A stretch of DNA of 64,000 nt from Anaspis maculata (GCA_949128115.1 OX421961.1:102133863-102197862), one strand, 5' to 3'. Positions 23,257 through 35,560 are shown, counted from the first letter of the stretch. Program-made: numbers and translations. The notes: generated from the sequence alone by a model not told the origin.

Positions 23257-24439
23257 CAGTGTTGCGGCATTGCCAATGAACTGCTGCATTTCAGAAGCCG
23301 GCTGGATCTATAGAGTTTTGACATGCGGACAAGTACCCGTTCTTATTATCAAATTGCAATAATACATATCTCGTTCAGTTTTTATTTTTGTGTCCAATTT
23401 GCAATTTTTCTGGCTATGTAAATGTGACAATAAAGGGCAAAAAGTCCTATGGCCGGTGCAGACCGATAAGGAGGAAAACATTTATTTATTTCATTTATTT
23501 TTTTCAGTTATCATTTTCAGTAGAATGACTTTCTGGAGCGTTGGAAAATACATATAGGAAGAGTTATATTAGTGGGAAATCAGAGCGGAAATTTCACGGT
23601 GGTACCACCCACGGGTCAGTATTCACGAATTTTTAAAATGATCCTGAAGCTACGGCTCGGCAGCAAATGATTATTCGTTGCTTGCTTGCCATTGATCTCT
23701 TCTCCTCCGAACAAGATAAAATCCTATACAAGAAAGATTCCAATTCAAATTGGTGGCTCTTAGCCTTGGTACGCGAACCAAGAAAAATCTTGTCAAAATA
23801 GCGATCAACAATTACAATAATAACATTTTATTGCGGGGTGGTGTCGCCGATTAAGTTTTAAAATTCACAATTGGATTTCAAGAATTACGAGATGCGGGCA
23901 AGTACATGTATATGTACGGGTACGGGGTTATATTTAGAGAATAATTTGAACTTTTTTTTTGACAAAAACTCTATTTCGATACGACCCCCGAGTCAATAAT
24001 TACGAATTTTTGAAAACCAACGCAAAGCTACTGGATTTGTGTGGAAGTTAGGTATGAGTCGATAACTACTTGAAACAAATATCTGACAAGTTATAGTCAA
24101 ATACCTCAACCCGTTTATGAATTTATTGGAAAAAAATTAATAGATAAGTCAAAATTTGAAGGGCTCCGTAGCGTTCGAGAGGAATGTTTTTATGGTCAAG
24201 TCAGTTTCATTTTTGATGGTCTATCCATCCTTGAAATTAATAGGGTTAAAGTCGGGACACCTGTATACATCTTCCTTAGAGAATAACCCTAATAGTTTAA
24301 CGTAGTAAGCTCGGTCCACGTTATCCATATCTTTGGATGCTTCGCTCCCTTAAATAATCCAAACAAGTCAAAAACTCTTGTTTGTTCAAAAATCTTTTCG
24401 ATTTTTTTTTATTTGGAAAAGGAGTCGGCTACGCCACGG
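23257..24439. other. Non-coding intron sequence, no gene seen
   Basis: The sequence is AT-rich. The pair ACCAAGAAAAAATCTTG(A)CAAAATA at 23075 and 23780 marks an old dispersed repeat. No gene is seen. Confidence 0.35.
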
Positions 24440-24760
24440 CGGCAACCCCGTACAGCGAAGTGCCCCGTAAATTTGCCCTGCGAACGAAATAGAGCTGTCA
24501 ACGACGCGGCGGGTGGTGGAAACCTCAACTAACGAGGACGACACGCAATTGTTTTAGCGATCGAGCACACTGGCGAGGGACATGCGGGGCATGAGGCTCC
24601 ATTTACGTGATTTATCGGGTCCCTGAGACCCAACGGTCCGGATCGCTTCGGTAAATATCGGTTATTAATTGCGGGCTTTATGTCCGTTTAAAAAGACATA
24701 AAATATGGGGCCTGCCTGCCCATTTCATGATAAATTAAATGTGGCGTTTCGTTATAAGGT
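24440..24760. promoter_or_regulatory. Candidate conserved non-coding / enhancer block
   Basis: This stretch is GC-richer and free of TACCTA-type words and palindromes, unlike its surroundings. It contains short homeodomain-like words (ATTAATTG, TTTATGTCC, GATTTATCG) next to GC-rich text. Such a texture is typical of constrained enhancers in developmental-gene introns, but there is no direct evidence of function. Confidence 0.2.
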
Positions 24761-25231
24761 GGGTACTTACTTATATACCTACCTATACTCTACTCCCATA
24801 CATATAGGTACTTTTACTTCAAGTATATTCTTCGGGAGGCTTGTATGTTTATGTTCAGTTACCCACGGGTAATTTATGAATGATGCGAATGTGATTGCTG
24901 GCTCGGTGTGTGTGTGCTCTCGCCAAGCTTGGCCGATTTCAAAATGCCCCTCGGGGTCTTTAAGCGCAAGATCTCTCTTGGTCTTGGCGGACAATACGTG
25001 ATGGTATCCTTGCGAGTTCTGATGAAGAAAGAATTATATGGTAGACACTAAGAACAAAAGATATCTAACCTAGTGAAGTAAGACAATATGGAAAATGTGA
25101 AAGAAAAAATAAATCGTAGAAATGATTAGGAAAAGAAATTTCTGTATAGTAAGATTTCTCTGCTTTCTTGAAATTCAGTGAAGCTTTTCGTTGGATAATC
25201 AAAATCATTCTATTTTGCAGCATTTACATTT

Positions 25232-25512
25232 TTTCGTTCATAAAAAAACGTCGGCCTATTTCCGCAACGAGGCCTAACACCGACGCCGGCGAATGCTTTC
25301 CTCCAATATACCAGAAATTTTGCCGAACACCTGTATGTTTCAACACAGGTAGGGATTTTTAACGACCACAAACATCGCATGGGGTCGCCACCATCGTTCG
25401 TAGTTTAGAAAAGAAGCTTGTTTTCGAAGCGAAAATCTGTCCCGGCGGAGATCGAACCCGCGACCCCTAGCATGGCAGTCGAACGCGCTGACCACCACAC
25501 CACAAGCTCCTC
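25232..25512 (-). mobile_element. tRNA-derived SINE, near full length, with 11-bp target duplication
   Basis: Read on the - strand from 25512: GAGGAGCTTGTGGTGTGGTG (A-box-like TGGTGTGGTGG), then GGTTCGATCTCC as B box. The non-tRNA body follows, with AACGATGGTGGCGACCCCAT, GGAGGAAAGCATTCGCCGG and GTCGGTGTTAGGCCTCGTTG, then an A/T-rich tail. The direct repeat CATTTACATTT flanks at 25221-25231 and 25513-25523. It is non-coding and would be transcribed by RNA polymerase III when active. The body matches the copies at 34125 and 57996. Confidence 0.85.
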
Positions 25513-25740
25513 CATTTACATTTGATTTCCTGCTAAGCCCTTGATCCGTCGACCATTCAATTTTCAATTTTTGAAATTTCTTATTCAGAACAATTTTTGA
25601 ATTTTTGCGTCGTACCAGATCATCATTTTCGTGATATAATTGAATAACCAGTTGAACGACGAACCCGAATTTTCAAATGATGACGGGGTCCTGGGAATCT
25701 CGGGATTCTTCGAAACGAGGAGCGAGCAATAATATTATAT

Positions 25741-26249
25741 TGTTACGTAATTCGCGTGAGGGTTCGTTTCAAAACACACGCTGTTTATTACTGCGTACTA
25801 CAATACATATACGCCAGCAATTATTTACTTGGGGATATCGCAGGTTACAACTCGCTTTCTGTCGCTCCCGATCACTTCCAATTCAATACTGCTCGTAAGC
25901 CGACGATCGGTGCTTTATATATACCTCCGACTAGTGTTTTCGGATGTTCCATGGGTCCTACAGCAAATTCTACAGTGACCCTGCGTACGATTTCGCGGCG
26001 ACTCTCGAAAAATTCCACACATTTCGCGTATAATTCTAGCATGCTCTAGATCCGGCACCGCCGCCAAATGTACAGACGTTTTCTAACCCACTATTGAAGT
26101 CTCCATTCAGTTTCACGGGCCAAAGCCCACATGCATGTACTGAAATGCACTAGAGTTTCGAGTTTCGCACTTGTACACTGCGAACTAATGGGAAGAGGAA
26201 GAGACTAGAACGATCGCATGTTTTCCAGAATCGCCGCTTATAGCTAGCA
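25741..26249 (-). mobile_element. Solo LTR of an LTR retrotransposon
   Basis: It starts TGTTACGTAATTCGCG and ends ...GCTAGCA, flanked by the 4-bp direct repeat ATAT (25737-25740, 26250-26253). It aligns along its length with the LTR at 37202-37725 (shared AACACACGCTGTTTATT, CAATTATTTACTTGG, GAAGTCTCCATTCAGTTTCAC). On the - strand the order TATATAAAG then AATAAACAG fits TATA box then polyadenylation signal, so the element was antisense to Wnt. No internal gag-pol remains. The 4-bp duplication favours Ty3/Gypsy. Confidence 0.8.
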
Positions 26250-26575
26250 ATATCAACGTCTATTCGAAGCTTTTTAGCTACTTGCTGTCATTAGAGAAAC
26301 AAACATGGCTAGGTACCTACCATTTGCAAAATTTGCGTGATTAGTAGTGAATATAGCAACAATACATTTACATACTCGTAATATTGTTCGTGATTTAAAT
26401 TGAATTTTCACCGCTACAGGATGGCTGCCAAAGGCGGCATGCGTTAGCAATGATTGGTTGATATTGTTATGCCGCTTTGATGTTATTGGCAGTTCGGTTG
26501 TCACTACTCATTTCAATCCGCATTTGGCCGCCATTTTGTGGCGGGAAAAATAATTTAAATTGCGAATAACGAGTA

Positions 26576-26766
26576 ATGGCGGCTTTACAGAACTTCGTGT
26601 GTCGCCGGCGACAATCCCCCACTCCACTGTAGTTGAATAATTTGAAGGACACGACGACAAAAACTCGTGTCGCGGGAATTATGGGGGGAGGTGGGGGAGT
26701 ACAGGCAGATCCTATTGGCCAGCGACACTGTCGCCGGCGACAAACGAAGTTCTGTAAAGCCGCCAT
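26576..26766. repeat. 190-bp GC-rich terminal-inverted-repeat element
   Basis: ATGGCGGCTTTACAGAACTT ... GTCGCCGGCGACAA on the left is repeated as its reverse complement on the right, with arms of about 40 bases around a G-rich centre. It is a MITE-like structure. The proline-, glycine- and arginine-rich frames crossing it are artefacts. Confidence 0.75.
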
Positions 26767-26849
26767 AAGAACTAAACTGTGCAACAACCAAAATGTAGTA
26801 TGTAATCAAAATCTTGGCCTTTATTGTCAAAATTAAACAACCTTGAATC

Positions 26850-28371
26850 GCCATGATCGATTTTAACTTTGTCTCCCCGCCCTCTGTTGGCTTGATCTTT
26901 TAGAAAGCTGTCATACTTTGTAAAGAAACTTTTTGTGACAGTACCGTTGCTAAAAATATGAAGCTTGTTATTTGTTTTACCTACGACCACTACCGTAAGT
27001 GCCGTATACCGCACAACTCGGAACCCAAGTAAGTGAGCCCTTACGCACATCGTGACGTATTCTGTAAAGTAAATCGCACAGTTAGGGAATTTATGTTTCT
27101 GATGTTGGGGAATTTTGATCGAAAGACATTTTCAAATAATTCACATTAAAAAATGGGAGCATTTCACGGGAACCTGACGCGTGCCCCGGTAGCACCTTTC
27201 ACACCGAAAGCATAAGCGAGACTAGCTGTATATTATTCGTAGGGAAGGCATGGCCATAGAAGTGAGACGTATCAACAACAAAATCATCCAGATTTTTTTT
27301 TTCAAGTGAGGGATTTGAGAATTTCTTGATTAAATTTTAGCTTGCATTTGTAGGGCTTAGTTTTCACTTGATCACAATAATTTTGCGAGATTAATAAAAA
27401 AGAATTCAAAATATCAATGCGAGGAGTGCCCGCAGTCACCAACAACTTGGGATCAAGTAGGTGTAAAAATTAGACAGTTACAACAAGCATCAAATGTCTG
27501 ATGACAGGTACTCTGCTGCCTGCCTATCTAAGTTCGATAATTTTCAAATAATACTATTTATTGCTGTCCAATATTCATGTCCCAGTGTTGTAATCGAACT
27601 ACTATATCATCACACCGAACGAATAATTGAATGGCTATAGGTAGGTACGCTCCTAAATACACCTCAGGCCTCGCTTTAGGCACAGTAAGTGAACACTCAA
27701 TTTTCAAGAATCGATTTGTGGGTGCTTTTCTTTTAGGTCTCGACGAAAAGCGTTGTACAACAGACAACCACCGAGTCAGCAGACATCAGAACTTGAAAAT
27801 GCTATCCGTCTTTGACATTGTATTAATCTGATGGCCGTAAACACCACTCAAAGTACCTACCCCTTCTCCGATTTACTGTAGTTTTAGTTTTCAAAAGTGT
27901 ATAATATGAGATACATAATACTATTATTCTTATTTAAGTACAATAAAAGTAATCAACTGAATCAATTATTTGCTGAACGCTCTTGATTTAGCAAAACCTA
28001 GTGTCCTATGAACACGGATATTAATTAATATGATGAACACGGATGACGACAGCCGAACCGCGCGGTGCGTGCTCCTCCTGTCAAGAGTGTCAAGGCACAC
28101 TGACAATCTGCATACGGCGGGATGTTATTTGAATTTTGAATCAGGGAAGAACTTCAATCGTAGGTATTTCAAGAAATACGTGGCTTTTTTACCTAGAATT
28201 TTTGCCGTTTACAATACCACTGGCTACATTTCACGTAATTTATAGCTTCTAAGTCAATATTTACTGTTATTGTTGATGTAGGACTGTTTTATTACTTTGG
28301 ATTTCTGAAAATTAATCCGGGCCCCTCGCAAAATTACAATACCGCTTTGGATTGGGGTCGTAGGTAAAGTA
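26850..28371. other. Non-coding intron sequence, no gene seen
   Basis: Only short overlapping frames are present, in ordinary intronic composition. I recognise no domain or RNA. Confidence 0.35.
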
Positions 28372-28504
28372 CTGTACATGACACGAGTAGTAAAGCGATT
28401 ACGCACTCAGGGAGTACTGCACTCGCTCGCTACGCTCGCTCGTGCGCAACTTTTCCCTGCGTGCGTAATAGGCTACTTACTACTCTTGTTACGTAATGTA
28501 CTAT
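28372..28504. repeat. Hairpin element with CTCGCTCG centre
   Basis: AGTACTGTACATGACACGAG ... GATTACGCACTCAGGGA pairs imperfectly with TCCCTGCGTGCGTAATAG ... CTCTTGTTACGTAATGTACT around CACTCGCTCGCTACGCTCG. Length is about 133 bp, with no coding content. Confidence 0.65.
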
Positions 28505-28509
28505 TACCG

Positions 28510-30059
28510 TCTGGGTTGTTTTCTTTGATGCTCAGATCAGACAACTTTTATTAGTCAAGATATGATTTTTTTCTTAAACAGTATATAGGGTCTTCTCGTT
28601 AGGGGTGGAGATACGCAGATTTGACCTTGGATACGAAGATTCGACCTTGGATGTCATTTGTTTGACAATTTTCGGAAATGAATTTATTCGTTTGAAAACT
28701 TTTTTGCCGATCACCAACACTGTGGCACTGTGCGCACCGAGAAATGAGAAATTTTCATTTTTTCCTTTCACAAGAAGCAGCAAATTTTGAAAAAGGTTCG
28801 AGTGAAAAGATAGTCAGTTTTTTCGGTAGGTACTCCGAATGCTGGAGCACCGTAGGTATGTATCTCGCGCTTTTATACCTACTTTATGGTATAAATTCTG
28901 CGGACATTCCGTCGATGATGTTCTTCTCTCCAAGAACAGGTTCAGCACTTTTTGTCTGGATTCTACTCTCTTTGACGTTCTTGAATATATTCATCCAACA
29001 AATGTTATTGAAAGAAATGTGGTTGCCGGCCACGACACTCGTAAAAAGCCGAAATAATTATACCGCGCTCTGCTCTGCTCTGGTGAAATGTATGTTCTAC
29101 AACAAACTTGATATAAAAGCTCAGCTGGGTACATGCCGGAGCGATGAAAACTTTCAGGGCGAATCTTGCTCGTTCCCATTGTCACTCCATATCGAATCTG
29201 CATTGAAACTCAATTTGGACGCATTCATTCTCACTGTTTGCACTTGCTATTGGTACCCCTACATAATTCTCGCTTTACGTTGAATCCGTTGAAACGAGAG
29301 AAGTCAATAAAATCCTGGAAGAATCGTGGCATGTCCGAGATCCAATTATAGGTGTGTTCACTTTTTTTAATTTCTCAGAATGGTTATGCAGGTGGGAGTG
29401 ATGTAATAAAAAAAGGGAAGAAAAAGCTTGCCTTTTAAACAACTGAAAAAAATCCAATGGCTGAAGCATGGCGGGCTTTGAATTTGGTCGAGGTGGTAAT
29501 ACTCGGGGTAGAATTATCATCAATATTATTTACAATTTGCCGCACATTCCATTCGTATATACTTATTGTTGGCTCGTCCATTGTTGTACGGTCGCGTCGA
29601 AGAAGTTGAAAAGCTGAAGACGCACGGAATAAGGATAATTCACGGTTGTGTTTTCCATTGAAGTCGTTACAGAATGAGCTTTGCGCTGATGATGTGGAAC
29701 AATCGATTATGATCTAAATTGTGAGGCGCGTGAAACGACCTCTCAGTATCTATTAGTATCTTCCAGGTTCGCTTAAGATATTCGAAACGGTTTTCTTCTT
29801 CATCTTCATCCATAAAGCACCCATAAGTACATAATATTTATGAGATTTACGAAAAATGCCTTGGAAAAGGTGATTTTCTTTAGAAAATGATTCGAATTGT
29901 TGAAGTATCTCTAAAGAGAAGCGTCCAGTAAAAATTTTCATAATGTTTTTTCTTAAACTGAACAAAATTGGTTGAGCGGTTTCAGAGTTACGATGAAAAA
30001 CCTACTTTCTATCCCAGCTTCAAAGCTTAGGTTATCTTTGTGATTTTGCATTTTTTAAA
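28510..30059. other. No convincing gene; one 179-codon open frame
   Basis: The + strand frame at 28744-29283 is the longest unexplained one in this part and has two hydrophobic stretches (YLALLYLLYG, FVWILLSLTFLNIF). It shows no family motif, and long alternative frames overlap it on both strands. I treat it as unproven. The rest is plain AT-rich intron. Confidence 0.25.
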
Positions 30060-30061
30060 TA

Positions 30062-31096
30062 CAGGGTGTTTCGCAATTACGGTTACAAACTTTTAGGGGA
30101 GATTCTCCATCGAAAATGGACCAGAAAAAAATATCACTTCGATGTCCTAAGATGCTCCGTTACAAAGATACAGGGTGTTCAAGTTGGCTTTTTAAAATCG
30201 ATTTTTTGACATAACTTTTGAACCGTTTAACTGATTCAGTTCAAATTTGGAACAAAGTTAACCAGAATAGGTCTCTATCAGATAATAGGAACGCGTTTTA
30301 AAAAAAAATATCAGGGGCGTAGATAATGGGGGGTGTCTTTATATTTACCCCCCTATTTTTTTCCTCCCTAGCTATTTTCACAAATTGGTCTAATTTTTGG
30401 ATTCTACGTCTAATTTGAAGAGAAAAGTTACTCTAGCAAAATTTTGATTAGAGGCTTCGTTTTTGAGATATCTGGGTTTGAAACTCTGGAATACATCTCG
30501 AAATTGCCACTTTCAAAAGCCTAAAAATTAGAATCCAAAAAACTCATGATTTCTCAGCAGAAATAAGTTCTCTAGAATTTCTAAGTTGATAAACCACCAT
30601 TTTTCCTGAGAAACGGGAAGTTTTTAGGGGAAAAAATATTGGGCTCATTGAAAGTGGCGATTTTGCGATGTTTTCCAATGTTTCAAACCCAAATATCTCA
30701 AAAAGGAAGCCTCCAATCAAAATTTTGCAAGAGTAACTTTTTTTCTAAATTGGACGTAGGATTCAAAAATTGGAACAATTTTGGAAAATAGCTAGGGGGT
30801 AAAAATAGGGGGGGAAATATGAAAACACCCTCCATTATCTACGCCCCTGATTTTTTTTTTGTAAACACCTTTCTATTATCTGATAGAGACCTATTCTGGT
30901 TAACTTTGTTCCAAATTTGAACAAAATCAGTTGAACGGTTCAAAAGTTATGTCAAAAAATCGATTTTAAAAAGTCAAGTTGAACACCCAGTATCTTTTTA
31001 ACGGAGCATTTTAGGACATCAAAGTTTTTTTTTCTGGTCCATTTTTGATGGAGAATCTCCCCTAGAAGTTTATAACCGTAATTGCGAAACACCCTG
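30062..31096. repeat. 1035-bp giant palindrome with TA-CAGGGTGTTTC ends
   Basis: TA then CAGGGTGTTTCGCAATTACG begins the element, and the complement ends it before TA (31097). The arms stay complementary nearly to the middle: GACATAACTTTTGAACCGTT, TCTATCAGATAATAG, GGGGCGTAGATAATGG and TGCCACTTTCAA all have partners. The centre is near 30580. A transcript across it would fold into a stem of roughly 480 bp. No ORF is present. Confidence 0.9.
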
Positions 31097-31160
31097 TATA
31101 TTTTCTCCTGGATGCAGTCTACTTCTTTTTCAGTCCATTTTCTATCGATTGTAACTTTTT

Positions 31161-32035
31161 CAGCTTATCTTGGGTGAGTGGTGTGCCCGGAATCAGTTGC
31201 CGTTGAACATCGGAAAGTGCAGCGTTGTGAGTTACCATCGAGTCGTATCGCCCCTATTGTATGACTACACCATCGATGGCACAATTTTGAGTCGACCATC
31301 TACTGTGAAAGATTTGGGGGTCATTTTTGATCCTGGACTGACATTCACAGATCACGTCGAGTCGATTGTGTCTGCGGCTTGGAGGATGCTGGGGTTCATC
31401 ATGCGTCGATGTAAATATATGTCCAACATCATGACCTTTCGGACACTGTATATGTCGTTTGTTCGTTCCCGTCTTGAGTACGCCTCACTTGCCTGGAACC
31501 CGGGATATGAAATCCATATAGCATCCCTCGAAAAAATCCAGAGGAGATTTCTTAAAACAGCGACTTTCATGATAACGGGCTCATATCCGGCAAGGGGCAC
31601 TCCGCAGCGGGACCTTTTGCGTCAATTTAACATGCAGTCCCTTCAAACCAGACGTGACATGAGTTGTGTGATCTTTCTGTACAAGATAATCAAGGGTGAG
31701 GTTGACTGCCCGGAGTTGCTATATTTTATAGGCTTTCGGATACCCAGACCGAACTCCCGCAGCACACAGCTGCTCCATCTGCCCTACGCGAGAACTCGTG
31801 GACTCACCTGCTCCCCTCTCCATCGGATGATTCACTCCTACCGTGACGTCGAAACTCGCTGTGACATCCTTCATACCACTGTTTCAGCTATCAAGGAGAT
31901 ATACAGGTGTCAGCATGACGACTGACACTTCATTGAGGCCAGTTTGTTCTTTTTTTTTCTAACTTCAGGATTTCACACATTCTATAAATAGGACTTTGCT
32001 CCTGTTGAATGTGCTTCAAATAATAATAATAATAA
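31161..32035 (+). pseudogene. 5'-truncated non-LTR retrotransposon: C-terminal part of reverse transcriptase ORF plus 3' tail
   Basis: An open frame to the TGA at 31923-31925 encodes the RT thumb and C-terminal region. It starts GEWCARNQLPLNIGKCSVVS, then KDLGVIFDPGLTFTDHV, SRLEYASLAWNPG, LEKIQRRFLK and SPLHRMIHSYRD. These are landmarks of jockey/CR1-group LINEs (LN-KC, LGV-D--L-F--H, LEY-S-VW-P, LE-VQ--F). There are no internal stops over 250 codons, so the insertion is fairly young. The frame opens without a true start, and the 3' end carries an AATAATAATAATAA tail at 32021-32035. The catalytic YADD part is missing, so the copy is dead. Confidence 0.85.
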
Positions 32036-32094
32036 CTTTTTGCGCATTTGAACTCAGGACACCCTGTATAGGTAAGATACAAATAACAAGATCT

Positions 32095-32325
32095 GGCGGC
32101 TGTCACTTCGGAATTCTTGTTTGCAATAATCAGCAAAATATCAGTCGTGCTTGGAATTTTTCCAGATAATTTTGGTCAAGCATGCCACTTGGGCTGGTTG
32201 TTCCTAGATAAATGCCCTCCTCCGACCGAGTCGGGCATTTATCGTTACAACCAGCACTCGAGATAGCTTGGCCAAAATTATCGTGAAAATCTAAACACTT
32301 GTGATAATACCGTTGAAAATTGTTA
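32095..32325 (-). repeat. Dispersed copy of the 5.3-6.6 kb nested palindrome
   Basis: It has the same module order as the array at 5321-6602, inverted: CAGATAATTTTGGTCAAGC, then hairpin GATAAATGCCCTCCTCC ... GGGCATTTATC, then ACAACCAGCACTCGAGA and GGCCAAAATTATCGTGAAAA. Only part of the R2 outer segment (GGCTGTCACTTCGGAATTC) remains. It shows the repeat is a mobile family and not a local expansion only. Confidence 0.8.
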
Positions 32326-32462
32326 CAACAGAATCATTTCTATTAAAATTTTGAATAGAATTCAATTCAAACCTGGGAGGAGTTCAAACAGACACGGAGC
32401 GCTATATCGCATGGAACTGCGGGAGCTGCTTCGGCATTTTTTGACCTCAATTTTACGCTATC

Positions 32463-32635
32463 CTTGAAGGTGCGTTCAGTCAGCTTATTTAGCCGCAAGT
32501 TTTAATTTTAGTCGCAAGCGCAGCGACTCCTATTGGCTCTTATGAACCAGCCTTCTCAGAACAGCCAATAAGCGATGCAGCGCTTACGACTAAAATTAAA
32601 ACTTGCGGCTAAATAAGCTGACTGAACGCACCTTA
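32463..32635. repeat. 173-bp perfect-armed MITE-like palindrome
   Basis: AAGGTGCGTTCAGTCAGCTT ... TTAATTTTAGTCGCAAGCG is followed 60 bases later by its nearly exact reverse complement ending CTGAACGCACCTT. Arms are about 55 bases with very few mismatches, suggesting recent activity. It is non-coding. Confidence 0.8.
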
Positions 32636-32649
32636 AGAGGTTTTGATGT

Positions 32650-33145
32650 GACTAAAAAAGTTGTTGATGGGAATAGGTTTTTTTTCTTCAAGTAGAAACT
32701 TCTTCAAAAAGAAAATGTACGGGCAATGCTATCAATTTTTTAGTTTTGTTTGTTGAAAATTTGAAAACTAGATTGCAACGTCATACATCTTTCTTTAGGA
32801 AAGTCGCATGCCAAATTTGAACTTCCTATTTTCAAAAAAGAATGTACCAGAAATGGTTTCTACTAATTCCATGTTCAAATTTCATGTTTAGGGAAAACCA
32901 TTTTTGTCACTTTTTTCTAAATAGAAAGTTCAAACTTGGCATGCGACTTTCTCAGAGAAAGATGTATGCGCGACGCTATCTAGTTTTCAAATTTTCAAAA
33001 ATCAAAATCAAAAATTTTCTGAATTTTTTGGAAATTTTGAAAACTTGACAGCATTGCCCGTACATTTTCCCTTTGAAAGAGTTTCTACTTGAAGAAAAAA
33101 TAGAATTAAACCGATTCCCGACAACAATTTTTTTCATCAGAAACC
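32650..33145. repeat. About 0.5-kb imperfect foldback
   Basis: GTTGTTGATGGGAATAGGTT, TCTTCAAGTAGAAACT and GAAAATGTACGGGCAATGCT on the left pair with AACCGATTCCCGACAAC, AGTTTCTACTTGAAGA and AGCATTGCCCGTACATTTTC-like text on the right. The next inner blocks, GTCGCATGCCAAATTTGAAC and GTTCAAACTTGGCATGCGAC, also pair. Confidence 0.75.
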
Positions 33146-33149
33146 CCTT

Positions 33150-34124
33150 GATTAAATTTAATTATAGGGCAGAAATGGCACGATGAAATTAATCGCCTTT
33201 TGCGTATTATACTCCTCTGTGTTCACGGAAATGCCAGCCACGACGACCTTCAGCAGTTATCAAGCTCAAGGTCGAAAATTATTAATCCCGCAGAGTAAAT
33301 TTCTAGACAAGTCTGGATTCCCATTCTGTGGTCGAAGGCGTATCCTTTTTCCTTTTTTTTTTCATCCTCGTGACATTAACGCGTTTCTAAAGAAATATGA
33401 CCGAATCATTGACGTGGAAATGATGTACCATTCGTGTGCTCATAAGCAAGCAACTTTACTATACCGCCACTAGCCCATAAAACAAAGCAAGAACAAAGGC
33501 TCGCATACTTTGAATTTTTTCAGACGCGGCGATCCCCATATTCTTCTGCAATCAAACTTGTAGGTATACACAATTAAGTCGTAATAATCCTGGATGCGCC
33601 TTTAGTTTTATGCGTTTATTGCCGGTGCGCTTCGCACCTGCAATAAATCCGAAGAGCATCGGGACTCTGTTTTCTTTTATAAAGTTCACACGTCATTGTT
33701 ATACCTACACCTCACCTCTTATAATCTCAAAAGCCTTTAAGGTGATAAGCAGTTAAATCCATTATCGACTAAAAATCGTAATTAAATAAATTCAACTGCG
33801 AGTCGTGACTCAGCTTGTGGTGGTGTTATAATGAAGAAAAGCCCGTATAAGGAGAGAAATGCGAAAGGAAGACAATTCCAATAGCTCACCGGAGTACAGA
33901 GAGAATTTTTTCTTCGTCGTTTGCATTTCCATATTTAGCAATTTTCGTTTAAAGTTCAAGTAAATATTGGATTGTGGACGCACGTTTTGTTTCAACTTGA
34001 AGGATTAATACGTTTCCTTGTTGTTCTGTCTCCGTAGTTCATCATCAAGCTTTTATTGTTGGTTCTTCGTTGAAGAGTACAGAAAATCAGAAAACAAATC
34101 AGAGTACAGTACAGAAAACAGCTC
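33150..34124. other. No gene recognised; one short hairpin
   Basis: A 96-codon + strand frame at 33183 begins with a hydrophobic leader (MKLIAFCVLYSSVF) but has no recognisable continuation. At 33617-33650 TTTATTGCCGGTGCGC and GCACCTGCAATAAA form a tight hairpin. Nothing else stands out. Confidence 0.3.
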
Positions 34125-34342
34125 GCCTCAAAAACAAGCTTCTTGGTTTAGTTGGAATGCTTGCTATATGCAAGACGCGGCGTGTGTCGCATAGCACGTA
34201 AAATACGAACGATGGTGCCGACCCCATGCGATGTTGGTGGTCGTTAAAAATGCCTACCCTGTGCTGGAACACACAGGGGCTCGGCAAAATTCCCGGTATA
34301 GTGGAGGAAAGCATTCACCGGCGTCGGTGTTAGGCCTTGTAG
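34125..34342 (+). mobile_element. tRNA-derived SINE, copy lacking the tRNA-like head
   Basis: The body matches the other two copies: GTTGGAATGCTTGCT, GTGTGTCGCATAGCACGTAA, AACGATGGTGCCGACCCCAT, GGTATAGTGGAGGAAAGC and TCGGTGTTAGGCCTTG. The A- and B-box region is absent, as expected from 5' truncation. It contains CCTACCCTGTG ... CACACAGG like the copy at 25232. Confidence 0.8.
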
Positions 34343-35289
34343 AGGTAGAGGTATCTAGAGAAAATCTACGAGAACCGATACTTAATTCATTAAAAATAAT
34401 AGCAAAAAAGCTACCTAGCTCAAGATTATAGTGTTTAGTCTACCTACTTATAATAGGTGTAAAGGTGTTGAAATTCTTAAGGGTCAAAAAACTTGGCACC
34501 TGAAATCAAGCGAATCACGGCCCAAAGCTTTATGACCAATTATTATTGTCCTTAAATAGATCGATAAAAATGGCATGCGAAACAAGCAACAAATGAAAAA
34601 AAAGTCCATCAGAGGCAGAGAGTCAGTGATTGCGGTTAACTGCCGAGTGTGTGCGGATTTTCGGGCCGTAAACTGCCGGTCGCACCATCATCGCCGTCGA
34701 ATTCCTCATAAATTACATGCTGGTGATGCTGACCGATCCTTCTGGTTGCTGTGGTATAATTAAGAATACGGCCATCATCAGCATCAACCTCCCAAAAAAT
34801 GACAGAGTGCGCAAGGTCGAATTCCGAAAGTCGCACGCAAGGGAAGAATGCAAAATTCTTTTTGAGCGAAAGTCGATAAAAAATCGTCGTGTGAGTTCTC
34901 CTGAGTAGGAATCTATCAAAAATTAACATGACAAAACCGCTTGTTGGTAGGTACTTGATGGTCTTGATACATTCGCCCACCGAAACGTTCGGATTAACTC
35001 TTTCTTGTGCATATTATCGCTAATCCCAGGATGAGTTGGGCATCAACAACAGAGCCCAGCAGCAGGATTTGAGGTAACTGGTGTGCGATACAACTAAATA
35101 CAACCATCAGACCATTCTTGACTTCGACTCGATTCTTGAACAAAGCTCAGTCATTATCGGAGTCGATATAAATTCCTAACGCTAATACCCATACTCAGGA
35201 GCTTTAATATGTAAATTAGTGTTTGACCAGTCGCTAAACCTATCATTTATCTATAACACGCCGTGTGTAATTATAATAATCGCTCGGGT
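34343..35289. other. Non-coding intron sequence, no gene seen
   Basis: Overlapping short frames on both strands around 34575-34980 share a modestly GC-rich patch (CACCATCATCGCCGTCGAAT) but give no recognisable protein. Confidence 0.3.
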
Positions 35290-35560
35290 TTTATACATAG
35301 TGATGCAGATTTTCTGAGAGACTTTAGCCCCGGGCCGGAGCAGCGCCCATTCGTGCAAGAAACGACCCGATAAATGTCGAAACAATTTGCACTTTTTCAC
35401 CTTCGCAGAAATAAATCTTACCTACAAGTGTGTGTGCAGCCGTCTGGCTTTAATTGTTAGCGACAAGATTAATTCGTATCTAAACGGAGAATTATTGTGG
35501 GTTATTAATTAAGCTCTTGTTAGTAATAGTTGATACCTAACCTAAGTATAGTCGAGCTAA
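35290..35560. promoter_or_regulatory. Candidate conserved non-coding / enhancer block
   Basis: GC-richer, repeat-free text (GCCCCGGGCCGGAGCAGCGC) lies beside clustered homeodomain-like words (TTTAATTGTTAG, TTATTAATTAAG, GATAAATGTCG). It resembles constrained intronic enhancer sequence in texture only. Confidence 0.2.

Noticed and set aside
28744..29283. 179-codon open frame with two hydrophobic stretches
   Set aside because: No family motif, no splice or promoter context, and competing long frames in the other frames and on the opposite strand; chance is more likely.
33183..33473. Small secreted protein with hydrophobic start
   Set aside because: Only the first 15 residues look like a leader; no splice context, no cysteine pattern and no recognisable family.
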